From: JAJDIA01 sp031555145
Lineage (GTDB): Bacteria > Bacteroidota > Bacteroidia > Bacteroidales > Tannerellaceae
Length of the DNA stretch: 14,584 nucleotides
Reading direction: 5' to 3'
Assembly: GCA_031555145.1 (NCBI GenBank)
Contig: JAVBUR010000121.1
Coordinates: 1 to 14,584 of the forward strand
The notes beneath the pieces are model-generated. The model did no database searches. It was not told where the DNA came from and saw only the letters and a list, made by a program, of their open reading frames with translations. Positions within the stretch are counted from its first letter, which is position 1. Every line of letters starts with the position of its first letter. The position numbers were made by a program, and so were the translations under genes. This document shows, piece after piece, positions 7,003 to 14,517 of this stretch.

Positions 7003-8523
7003 TTATTTAGCGACACGTTCGAGCCATCTCAGCATGAAGAGCATAACAGACATGGAGAAGAGGCAAGCGGATACGAATACAGCCCACGTTGCCCAAATAG
7101 GGATATTGTTGTACAAGATGACACCAACGAAAAGTAACTGGTTACCGATTGCAGTAGCACTCAACCAGCATCCCTGCATAATACCCTGAAGATGGGGAGG
7201 CGCCACCTTCGATACGAAGGCGATACCCAGCGGGCTGATAAAGAGTTCGGCAATAGTAAGGATCAGATAAGTACCGATCAACAACCATGGTGTGACACGC
7301 AGGGTATTGTCCAGACCACCCATAGCGATTCTTTCATTATCAGTCGGCAAACCGTATGAACCGGCGGCCATCACCACAAAGGCCACAGCCGCAATACCCA
7401 TACCGATCGCAATCTTCTTCGGGGTGGAAATCTCAATACCTCTTGCCTTGAGCCAAGCCAGGAAAGCGATTACCACCGGCGTAAGGAATACGACAAAGAA
7501 AGGATTGAATGCCTGGAACACCTCAGCGCCTTCCAATGTGGTGAAACCAAGGTCGAGCTTCAACAAGCGGGTATAGTCATTGGCAAACAAGGTCAACGTT
7601 TGTCCGTTTTGGTGGAAAGAGAACCAGAAGAAGATTACCACAGCGAATACAGCAAAGAGGGCGTATACGCGTTGTTTTATTTCAGCAATATCCATCTTCA
7701 CTTCGGCAGCCGCCTGTTTGGTTTGTACCTTCATTCCCGGATCGGGCAACTTAGCCTTGTTGTTCAGGAAGATCACCAGCGAGATCAGCATAGCGAAGAT
7801 GGCAATACCGAAAGAGTAGTGATAACCGGTCATGAACACATTCAGGTATTCTTTGGCAAACACCGTTAGATCGGCGGATGTATTTCCTACCTCTGTAGCC
7901 AGTTCAGTGAAACGGGCAGAGGCTTCGGGGGTGATAGCGCCACTGAGCCATTGGTTACACAATGCGGGCAAGTCGGCATTGAACTGGAAGCCGTTGCTTT
8001 GCACATACCAGTTACGCAATCCCACCGCCATCAGCGGAGCAAACATGGCGCCGATATTGATAAACATATAGAAAATCTGGAAACCGGTTTCACGCTTGTC
8101 GGTATACTTCGGATCGTCGTACAACTGGCCAACTACAGCTTGCAGGTTACCCTTGAACAAACCGTTACCAAAGGCGATTGCAAATAATCCGGCACAAGTA
8201 AGCGCCAGAATAAGCCCTTTATTCTCTACTGGCGTAGGCGTAGGTATGGCAAGCAGCAAGTAACCGATAGACATCAGGATCAACCCGATCAGGATGGTCT
8301 GTTTATATTTCTTTGTCCTGTCGGCAATAATCCCCCCGGCTAATGCCAGGAAATAGATCGAAGCATAGAATATGGAATAAATAAGAGATCCTTGCGAACC
8401 AGTGAAACCGAATTTATTATTCAGGAACAGCAGCAGGATAGCCATCATGATGTAGAAGCCGAAACGTTCGCCCATGTTGGACAGCGCTGCGCCCAGCAGG
8501 CCTTTGGGATGATTTTTAAACAT
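7003..8523 (-). CDS. POT/PTR2-family proton-coupled peptide transporter
   Basis: An inner-membrane major-facilitator protein of 506 residues expected to import di- and tripeptides with protons. Family marks: GERFGFY (18-24), the counterpart of ExxERFxYY; GNGLFKGN (119-126), the counterpart of GGIKPN; and FYMFINIGAM (151-160), the PTR2 FYxxINxG signature. Many hydrophobic helices run through the length, including 25-35, 50-66, 77-93, 104-118, 235-252 and the C-terminal segments. The first Glu of ExxER is Asn16, so one part of the usual proton-coupling motif is absent. A soluble stretch of about 60 residues (170-232) sits between two helices. It starts 24 bases after the DUF4831 gene with no promoter between, so the two are probably co-transcribed. 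Substrate preference is not visible. Confidence 0.93.
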   Translation of the reverse strand: MFKNHPKGLLGAALSNMGERFGFYIMMAILLLFLNNKFGFTGSQGSLIYSIFYASIYFLALAGGIIADRTKKYKQTILIGLILMSIGYLLLAIPTPTPVENKGLILALTCAGLFAIAFGNGLFKGNLQAVVGQLYDDPKYTDKRETGFQIFYMFINIGAMFAPLMAVGLRNWYVQSNGFQFNADLPALCNQWLSGAITPEASARFTELATEVGNTSADLTVFAKEYLNVFMTGYHYSFGIAIFAMLISLVIFLNNKAKLPDPGMKVQTKQAAAEVKMDIAEIKQRVYALFAVFAVVIFFWFSFHQNGQTLTLFANDYTRLLKLDLGFTTLEGAEVFQAFNPFFVVFLTPVVIAFLAWLKARGIEISTPKKIAIGMGIAAVAFVVMAAGSYGLPTDNERIAMGGLDNTLRVTPWLLIGTYLILTIAELFISPLGIAFVSKVAPPHLQGIMQGCWLSATAIGNQLLFVGVILYNNIPIWATWAVFVSACLFSMSVMLFMLRWLERVAK

Positions 8524-8547
8524 GTGTTTAGGTATTAATATGAATTG

Positions 8548-9618
8548 TTATTGAATGATTTGTTTAATAGCACCGGTTTCCGGATAGAAATACACCTTCA
8601 CAGGCATCTTCTTATCTTCGAACATGGCAGGAGCCAGGCTTTCGATGGAACCAAACTGGGTTACCTGAACCTCCCCTTTAAAGAGGGCTTTCTGGTTCAT
8701 GAGGATTTCCACGCTTGCCTTGCCCGGTACATTATATATAATACCTTTCAATCCCTTTTCTTTCTTTTCAGCTTCTTTAGGGTCGAGTATGGCTGTGGCC
8801 CGTTCGGTGGCTTTGAGGTTCACATAGACAGGAGCGCCCCCCAGGTCGTCGGCAGGCACGATGCCCAGTTGCGGGGAGAAACGGAAAAGGACGACCCGTT
8901 CCATATTGTCGGCAGGCACCAAGCTGGTTTCATACCGGTCGGAGGTGTGCGTAACGATACCGGTGAAAAGGTTGGCCAGCGCTTTTTCCTGTGCTTCGAG
9001 TTGTTCGATCACGATCTTCATCGCCTGCCCGTCGGGCGGGAGGTTGTCGGCTTCGCCAGTCAGAATATTCAGGCGGCTCTCACGGATGCGATAGATTTGC
9101 TTGGCGGCGACTTCGGCCTGTTTGGCCAGTGAACCGGCCATCAGCAACTCTTCCGAAAAGACGGATGCGTCTGTGGCCGACTCGGTCACAGGTTTATTCT
9201 TCTTGCTCAGTTCGAGCGGTGATTCTTCAGGCGTGTATTCGGCATTGATAGCACAGAGGAGACCGTCTTCCGTCAGGTAGGCATACGGCGCCACGGTGCC
9301 GGCTTTGAATTCAACGATGTAGCTGTTGTCCGGATCAGGAATCCCTTTATTAAAAAGTTGCACCCGACCCAACTCGTAGTAGGTTTTATCCTCCGTTACG
9401 GCGTTCTTCACCCCCAGGTACTTTTCGGCGTATTGGTAATACGGGCCGGCCTTGCAGGTTGTTTTGATCACTTCGGCATCAATTACCAGCGTCGTTTTGG
9501 GAAGCGAATAGGTAATGCCGTAATTATTCGCTTTGACGGCCGTCTTCTTTACTACTTTGGTTTGTGCCGTCAGCGGCAGACTCAAGAGAAGACCGGCTAT
9601 GAGTATCAGATGCTTCAT
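8548..9618 (-). CDS. DUF4831 family exported protein
   Basis: A 356-residue protein with a clear Sec signal peptide (MKHLILIAGLLLSLPLTAQ) and no lipobox, so it is probably periplasmic or otherwise exported. From memory the sequence (NYGITYSLPKTTLVIDAEV near the start, a GPYYQYAEKYLGV stretch, and a C-terminal region built of short beta-like segments) matches DUF4831, a Bacteroidetes family without known function. There are no catalytic motifs that I recognise and no transmembrane helices after the signal. It is the first gene of a two-gene unit with the POT transporter, behind a good promoter at 9654-9684, and divergent from the HU-SPOR gene. The pairing hints at a role linked to peptide uptake or envelope upkeep, but that is inference. 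Confidence 0.85.
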   Translation of the reverse strand: MKHLILIAGLLLSLPLTAQTKVVKKTAVKANNYGITYSLPKTTLVIDAEVIKTTCKAGPYYQYAEKYLGVKNAVTEDKTYYELGRVQLFNKGIPDPDNSYIVEFKAGTVAPYAYLTEDGLLCAINAEYTPEESPLELSKKNKPVTESATDASVFSEELLMAGSLAKQAEVAAKQIYRIRESRLNILTGEADNLPPDGQAMKIVIEQLEAQEKALANLFTGIVTHTSDRYETSLVPADNMERVVLFRFSPQLGIVPADDLGGAPVYVNLKATERATAILDPKEAEKKEKGLKGIIYNVPGKASVEILMNQKALFKGEVQVTQFGSIESLAPAMFEDKKMPVKVYFYPETGAIKQIIQ

Positions 9619-9653
9619 ATCTCTATTTCGTTATCGTTCAATCAATGACAGTA

Positions 9654-9684
9654 CAAAACTAAAAAATATTTCCGTAGAATCCAA
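9654..9684 (-). promoter_or_regulatory. Promoter of the DUF4831-POT operon
   Basis: The minus strand carries TTG (9682-9684), 20 bases, then TAGTTTTG (9654-9661) followed by TAC. Both elements and their spacing fit the Bacteroidetes -33/-7 promoter (TTTG or TTG, 19-21 bases, TAnnTTTG). The predicted start is about 9648, giving a leader of roughly 30 bases before the ATG at 9616-9618. Confidence 0.7.
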
Positions 9685-9704
9685 TGAAGACACGCGAGAA
9701 TCGC

Positions 9705-9712
9705 TATCTTTG
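9705..9712 (+). promoter_or_regulatory. -7 box of HU-SPOR/helicase operon, next to the start codon
   Basis: TATCTTTG is a perfect TAnnTTTG box, and its last base is only 4 bases before the ATG at 9717. Since transcription normally begins about 4-7 bases beyond this box, the mRNA should start at or within a base or two of the ATG. No convincing -33 element is seen 19-21 bases upstream, where the opposite-strand promoter's own -33 lies. Confidence 0.6.
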
Positions 9713-9716
9713 TATC

Positions 9717-10718
9717 ATGCTACGGATCACATCACACATCGAACGGCTGTTGGCGGTTCACGACTGCGTCACGATTCCCCACTGGGGAGGCTTCGTCCTG
9801 CAAACGGTTTCAGCTACTTACCGACAAGCCGAACACGCCTTTGTTCCTATGTGCAAAGAGATTGTTTTCAATGCCGCCCTGCAACATACCGACGGGCTGC
9901 TGGCTGCCTCTTATATGCAGACCTATGGTGTGGATTTCCGCCATGCACAGCAAATGATCGCAAGCGATGTGGAGGAGATGAAAGCCTCGCTGACAAGATA
10001 CGGCAAACTGGCATTCGGTTCGATCGGGTCTTTCTCGTCAGGCGGCACCGGCTGTCTTATTTTCCATCCGGGAAAGGCTACGGTTTTCGACGCTGACTTC
10101 TACGGGTTGGAACGGTTTCATTTCCCTGTACTGCCTGTGGTGACCCTGCCTGAAGTAGATCAGAAGGCTGAGGCTAAAAAATCGAAAGCGGATATCTTCT
10201 ATATACCCGTCAACCGCCGGTTGGCACGTAGTGTGATTGCTTCGGCCGCCGCCGTTGCGTTGTTCCTGTTGGTCTCCACACCGGTAAACGATCTAAGCCG
10301 TACCTCCTATAAGGCCAGCATCATTCCGACCGAACGTATCAGCGTTGAACCGGTAACGAATATCTCCACAAGGGATATCCTTGCGGTGGAAACGACGGAC
10401 AGTACCGAAGAAGAAGCTACTACATCCCTGCTGCCGGGAACGGAAGCGGCCAGCACCGAAGCCGTCGAAGAAGCAGCGCCGGTCAGCAAGAAAATGTTTT
10501 ATGTCGTGATCGCTAGTTTCCCGACAGAATCCCAAGCCAACGTATTCATCTCCGGTGTCAGCCAGGATGAATTCATCCATGTTTCGACTGTGATGCGCGA
10601 TGGCCAGTACCGCGTCTATTCGGATGCATTCGATAACCGGGAAGCAGCCGAATCCCAATTGGCGACCGTCCGTCAAAACGTCAAATACGACAGCGCCTGG
10701 TTATTCATCTCGCGATAA
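9717..10718 (+). CDS. HU-domain (CCDC81-like), single-pass membrane, SPOR-domain protein
   Basis: A 333-residue protein in three parts. The N-terminal region (about 1-130) matches the HU-fold domains of bacterial CCDC81-like proteins (MLRITSHIERLLAVHDCV, then WGGFVLQ), predicted to bind DNA in the cytoplasm. A single membrane helix lies at about 169-189 (RSVIASAAAVALFLLVSTP), followed by an acidic, Ser/Thr-rich linker. The C-terminal SPOR domain (about 260-331, starting MFYVVIASFPTESQA) is a family that binds glycan strands stripped of peptides at the division site. The topology therefore suggests a bridge from nucleoid to septal wall. I chose the ATG at 9717 because the conserved domain begins there and the promoter -7 box (9705-9712) lies downstream of the alternative ATG at 9684. 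It is probably co-transcribed with the helicase gene 24 bases further on. Confidence 0.9.
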   Translation: MLRITSHIERLLAVHDCVTIPHWGGFVLQTVSATYRQAEHAFVPMCKEIVFNAALQHTDGLLAASYMQTYGVDFRHAQQMIASDVEEMKASLTRYGKLAFGSIGSFSSGGTGCLIFHPGKATVFDADFYGLERFHFPVLPVVTLPEVDQKAEAKKSKADIFYIPVNRRLARSVIASAAAVALFLLVSTPVNDLSRTSYKASIIPTERISVEPVTNISTRDILAVETTDSTEEEATTSLLPGTEAASTEAVEEAAPVSKKMFYVVIASFPTESQANVFISGVSQDEFIHVSTVMRDGQYRVYSDAFDNREAAESQLATVRQNVKYDSAWLFISR

Positions 10719-10742
10719 CCGCGTCTGTCTCCTTCTCTTCCG

Positions 10743-12764
10743 ATGAGCACTCCCCCGGATTTTCAATTGGATACCGACAACCTGGAATTCCAGGATGCCC
10801 TGCGGCTGATTACGCAAACACGCCAGTCGGTGTTCCTGACCGGAAAGGCCGGAACGGGTAAGTCTACCTTCCTTAAGTATATCTGTTCGCACACGAAAAA
10901 GAAATATGTGGTATTGGCACCTACGGGTATTGCCGCCATCAATGCGGGTGGTGTGACGTTGCACTCGTTCTTCAAACTCCCTTTCCGTCCGATGTTGCCC
11001 GACGATCCCGACCTGAGCACCCAGCGGGGACGTATTTTCGACTTCTTCAAGTATCAGAAGAAACACCGAAAGATCATCGAACAGGTGGAACTGATCATTA
11101 TCGACGAGATCTCGATGGTACGGGCCGACATCATCGACAGTGTAGACAAGATCCTGCGCGTTTATTCGGGCAACTCGCGGTTACCGTTCGGAGGAAAACA
11201 GTTGCTGTTTGTCGGCGACGTATTCCAACTCGAACCGGTGGTGCCGTCCGACCAGAAAGAGATCCTGAGCCTGTTCTATGCCAGCCCGTTCTTCTTCTCG
11301 GCGCGAGTATTCAGGGAGATCAACCTCGTCCCAATCGAGCTGCGGAAGGTATACCGGCAAACCGATATCGTCTTTATCGATATCCTCGATAAGATACGGA
11401 ACAACGCTGCCCGGCAACAGGAACTGGAGATACTCAACCAACGCCATTTCCCTACCTTTGAGCCGAAGAACGAAGATATGTATATCACCCTGGCGACACG
11501 ACGCGACCAAGTAGACTATATCAACGAAAAGAAACTGGCCGAACTACCCACTCCCGAGTTTATATCCGAAGGAGTGATCTCGGGCGACTTCCCCGAATCC
11601 TCCCTCCCCACCCAGCTTCGCCTCTCGCTCAAGGAGCAGGCGCAGGTGATCTTTATCGACAACGACCCCGAACGCCGTTGGGTAAACGGTACCATCGGTA
11701 TGATCTCGGGCATCGAGGAGAACGGCAATGTCTATGTCCTCCTCGAATCCGGCAAAGAGCATCTGGTAGAACGCACCTCGTGGCGGAACTACAAATACAA
11801 GTACAACGAGAAAGAACGGCGGATCGAAGAAGAGATCATCGGCACCTTTGAGCAGCTCCCTATCCGTCTGGCGTGGGCCATTACGGTGCATAAGAGCCAG
11901 GGGCTGACTTTCAGCCGGGTAGTAGTCGACCTGAGCGGCGGCGTCTTTGCCGGCGGACAGACCTATGTGGCGCTTAGCCGGTGCACGTCGCTCGAAGGCT
12001 TAGTACTCAAAAGCCGTGTCACCTCGCATGATATCTTTGTGCGCAAAGAGATCGTCGCCTTCAGCCAAGAGTTCAACGACCAACGCCTCATCCAGCAAAG
12101 CCTGGCAGAACATGAGGCCGAATTCAACTATATCGCTGCCGTCGAGGCCTTCAACAAAGGCGAATTTGGCGAAGCTGTGGAAGCCTTTTCGAAAGCCATC
12201 TCCAAACGGAATGAACTCGACAAGCCGCTCATCCAACGCCTGATCCGCCGTAAACTGCAACGGATCAATACGCAGCAGGCCGAGCTCAAGATGCTTCGCG
12301 ACGAACTTCACCAGGTGCGTGAATCGCAAAAGGAATACGCCCGCGAATACTACCTGATGGGCAACGAATGCATCACCACCGCCCGCGACCCACGTGCCGC
12401 CCTGCGCAACTTCGATAAAGCGCTCTCGCTCGATCCCGGCTATGTGGATGCCTGGGTACGCAAAGCCGTCACCCTGATGGATATGGATAAGGACTACGAA
12501 GCACTGACCTGCCTCAACACGGCCGCCCGTCTCAGCCCCCTCTCCTTCAAAGCCCGTTACAACCGCAGCAAATGTCATATTCGCCTCAAGAACTGGGACG
12601 AGGCCCTCATGGATATGCAGAAAGCCGCTTCCCTCAAACCCAAACACGCCCCTGCCCACGACTATCTGGCTGAGATCTACACCCACCTCGGCGATGAAGA
12701 GCAAGCCGAGAGCCACCGCGAGATTGCCGAAAAGCTCCGCAACAAGGGCGGAAGCAAGGAATAA
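10743..12764 (+). CDS. Pif1/Dda-type SF1 DNA helicase with C-terminal TPR domain
   Basis: A 673-residue ATP-driven helicase of the Pif1/RecD2/Dda type (SF1B, usually 5'-to-3'). Motifs: Walker A GKAGTGKS (34-41), motif Ia APTGIAAINAGG (59-70), Walker B IIIDEISM (118-125), motif III VGDVFQLEPV (157-166), Arg-containing ELRKVYRQ (199-206), VHKSQG (382-387) and motif VI YVALSRC (408-414). All key residues look intact. After the motor (to about 440) there is a coiled, charged region (about 495-535), then TPR-like helical repeats (about 535-665; AALRNFDKALSLDPGYVDAW is a good example), likely a protein-docking platform. A further TPR-like helix pair lies at about 463-487. It is the second gene of the HU-SPOR operon. 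Expected role: unwinding or clearing DNA in replication, repair or segregation; the partner bound by the TPRs is unknown. Confidence 0.93.
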   Translation: MSTPPDFQLDTDNLEFQDALRLITQTRQSVFLTGKAGTGKSTFLKYICSHTKKKYVVLAPTGIAAINAGGVTLHSFFKLPFRPMLPDDPDLSTQRGRIFDFFKYQKKHRKIIEQVELIIIDEISMVRADIIDSVDKILRVYSGNSRLPFGGKQLLFVGDVFQLEPVVPSDQKEILSLFYASPFFFSARVFREINLVPIELRKVYRQTDIVFIDILDKIRNNAARQQELEILNQRHFPTFEPKNEDMYITLATRRDQVDYINEKKLAELPTPEFISEGVISGDFPESSLPTQLRLSLKEQAQVIFIDNDPERRWVNGTIGMISGIEENGNVYVLLESGKEHLVERTSWRNYKYKYNEKERRIEEEIIGTFEQLPIRLAWAITVHKSQGLTFSRVVVDLSGGVFAGGQTYVALSRCTSLEGLVLKSRVTSHDIFVRKEIVAFSQEFNDQRLIQQSLAEHEAEFNYIAAVEAFNKGEFGEAVEAFSKAISKRNELDKPLIQRLIRRKLQRINTQQAELKMLRDELHQVRESQKEYAREYYLMGNECITTARDPRAALRNFDKALSLDPGYVDAWVRKAVTLMDMDKDYEALTCLNTAARLSPLSFKARYNRSKCHIRLKNWDEALMDMQKAASLKPKHAPAHDYLAEIYTHLGDEEQAESHREIAEKLRNKGGSKE

Positions 12765-12791
12765 AGAGAGCCCCTTCCCCTCCTGTTCCAG

Positions 12792-12815
12792 TTTCAGATT
12801 TGGCCGAATCTGAAA
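12792..12815. repeat. Inverted repeat downstream of the helicase gene
   Basis: TTTCAGATT and AATCTGAAA form a perfect 9-bp stem around TGGCCG, 27 bases after the helicase stop. No U-tract follows on either strand, so it is not a standard terminator. It may cap the 3' end of the plus-strand mRNA or be an intergenic palindromic repeat. Confidence 0.6.
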
Positions 12816-12834
12816 GTGGTTGAATCCGAGGTGT

Positions 12835-12866
12835 AAAAAGAAAGGGCGCCCACTAGGAGCGCCCTT
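12835..12866 (-). terminator. Intrinsic terminator of the TonB receptor-lipoprotein operon
   Basis: AAGGGCGC (12842-12849) pairs perfectly with GCGCCCTT (12859-12866) around a 9-base loop. Reading the minus strand, the hairpin is followed by TTTCTTTTT. It lies about 35 bases after the lipoprotein stop codon at 12901. The plus strand lacks a U-tract, so it should act on the minus-strand operon. Confidence 0.88.
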
Positions 12867-12900
12867 ACTATTGATCATTCACTATGAAGCAGTGCTTTTG

Positions 12901-14496
12901 CTATTTCACCAGAACCGGGTCGGATACGCGTTCGAACTTCTTCGTTTCTTCGTTGTACATGAAGTTCATGGAGTAGTCACCTGCACCACGTCCGGCGTAT
13001 ACCTTATAGGTAACGACATAGCTGATACCCGGGTCGGGGGTGGGGTATACATCCGGAAGGATATGATCCGAAATAGCTTCAGCCATACGTGTATCCATAA
13101 TTTCCTGCATCTGCTCGTCGTTCTTGCCGGTATATTCTCCGTTTACATTATAATATGTACGCCAGGTGTTGTAGTTGTTGTTGATGTTGTTGTAGGTACC
13201 GGAGGCTGCACCGAAATAGTATTCTTCCGTGGTGCTGCCTTCACGGCTGTATCCCGCCGGTTTGTTGGCCAAAACCCAGGCAACCAGCTTGACATAATCG
13301 GCCGGCTCCAGTTTATAACCGGTACTACCACCGAGGAGGCGTTTCAATATCCAAGCCTTTCCGTCGAAAGCCATTTCGGCAATCTTCGCGCTGACAGCCA
13401 CCGTCTCTGCATAGGGGTCGAAGGCAGCCCAAACAGCTCCGTCATATTTATAGACCCGGGAGGGAGTGGTAGTCAACTGATTGGCATAATACTTATACGT
13501 CACTTCGGCTGTCTTACCAGCAGCGGTGTAGGGGTATTTCATCTTCAGGAAGGTCGACAGATACATATCAATGTCCATGTTGGCATCGAAGTTGTCGTAT
13601 TTGCCCGGTTTACCGGATTCGATACCCATGGCCCGATAGTCGCTTTCAAAATTAATCTTCATCCAGGAAGAGGCCGTTTTCTTCAGGTACATATACTGCT
13701 CTGTAGTCGCTCCTGATCCATAATACATATAAGTGATACAGGCAATGTAGCCTACCGCATTCGATGCATACTTTGTTGTACAGAAACCTATCAGATATGC
13801 CTCCACATCCATCTTGGCATCGAAGTTCTTATACTTGCCCGGTTGGCCGGCATCGGTACCCATAGCGGTATAGTCGGCGTCTTTGAGCGTGTAATTCGCA
13901 TCGGCTCCCACAAGTACATCAGTGATATCTGCCGCATAGGCCTGCAATTGAACAGGAATCCAGCTACTACCTTCCTTCTTATACGACTGCACCAGTGTGG
14001 AGGTACCGGCTCCGGAGGCATAGAACTTATACGAAATACTCACCACTTTCCCGGCAGCCAACGAGGCATACTTGGAGGCACAGAATGTCTTCAGGTACGA
14101 ATCGACATCCATGTTGGCATCGAAGTTCTTGTACTTACCTGGTTGTCCGGCATCGGTACCCATCGCTACATAATCATCGTCGGTCAACGTATATTTGGCA
14201 TCAGCAGCGGCATAACCGGGAGTGATATCGCCAAAGAGGACATCAGACACCTTGGCGGTCGAGCCGGCATCACAATAGGTATATTTCTTTACCAGAAATT
14301 CATTCATGGCTGTCTGCACGCCGGCTTTGTCGGTGAAATAACCGTCGGAGGGGTATTTGCTACCGTCGTAGGCCAGTTCGGCATTCACCTTGTCGGTGAT
14401 CGTGGGCGAGAGTTCGCCGAAGTTATCTTCGTTGTAATCACAACCCGCCAGGCAGAGGAGGGCAAACAACAATCCGAATATATTGATCTTCTTCAT
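12901..14496 (-). CDS. Repeat-containing outer-membrane lipoprotein, unknown function
   Basis: A 531-residue protein with a lipoprotein signal peptide (LCLAGC, Cys19 lipidated; then DYNEDNFGE), so probably surface- or outer-membrane-anchored. The body contains at least three imperfect repeats centred on DYxAMGxxxGxPGKYxNFDAxMD at 108-130, 208-230 and 286-308. Each is followed by a tyrosine-rich segment such as SYKFYASGA, TYMYYGSGA or TYKYYANQ and then a Trp (179, 278, 356). A weaker fourth copy (about 400-525) shows DYVKLVAW, TYKVYAGRGAG and FERV; the first ~85 residues may hold another remnant. Unit spacing is 100 and then 78 residues. I recognise no named domain with confidence and no enzyme motifs. 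It starts 21 bases after a TonB-dependent receptor gene, which suggests a ligand-capture or accessory role for that receptor. A strong terminator follows. Confidence 0.9.
   Translation of the reverse strand: MKKINIFGLLFALLCLAGCDYNEDNFGELSPTITDKVNAELAYDGSKYPSDGYFTDKAGVQTAMNEFLVKKYTYCDAGSTAKVSDVLFGDITPGYAAADAKYTLTDDDYVAMGTDAGQPGKYKNFDANMDVDSYLKTFCASKYASLAAGKVVSISYKFYASGAGTSTLVQSYKKEGSSWIPVQLQAYAADITDVLVGADANYTLKDADYTAMGTDAGQPGKYKNFDAKMDVEAYLIGFCTTKYASNAVGYIACITYMYYGSGATTEQYMYLKKTASSWMKINFESDYRAMGIESGKPGKYDNFDANMDIDMYLSTFLKMKYPYTAAGKTAEVTYKYYANQLTTTPSRVYKYDGAVWAAFDPYAETVAVSAKIAEMAFDGKAWILKRLLGGSTGYKLEPADYVKLVAWVLANKPAGYSREGSTTEEYYFGAASGTYNNINNNYNTWRTYYNVNGEYTGKNDEQMQEIMDTRMAEAISDHILPDVYPTPDPGISYVVTYKVYAGRGAGDYSMNFMYNEETKKFERVSDPVLVK
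13564..14162 (-). repeat. Three direct repeats inside the lipoprotein gene
   Basis: The plus strand shows TTGGCATCGAAGTT at 13580, 13814 and 14114, each within a block of nearly 50 similar bases ending in GATACCCAT or GGTACCCAT. Offsets are 234 and 300 bases, both multiples of three, so the copies keep the reading frame. The second and third are closest to each other. This DNA-level similarity suggests internal duplication or continuing exchange between copies. Confidence 0.85.
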
Positions 14497-14517
14497 ATTC
14501 TTACTTTATTGGATGAA

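Noticed and set aside
9684..9716. Upstream ATG at 9684 as start of the HU-SPOR protein
   Set aside because: It lies upstream of the -7 box at 9705-9712, and the added residues are not part of the conserved domain.
12000..12878. Minus-strand open frame of 292 codons opposite the helicase TPR region
   Set aside because: The helicase and TPR sequence on the plus strand is convincing; the antisense frame shows no domain.
12820..13716. Plus-strand open frame of 298 codons opposite the repeat lipoprotein
   Set aside because: It overlaps a terminator and runs antisense to a lipoprotein with a clear signal peptide and repeats.
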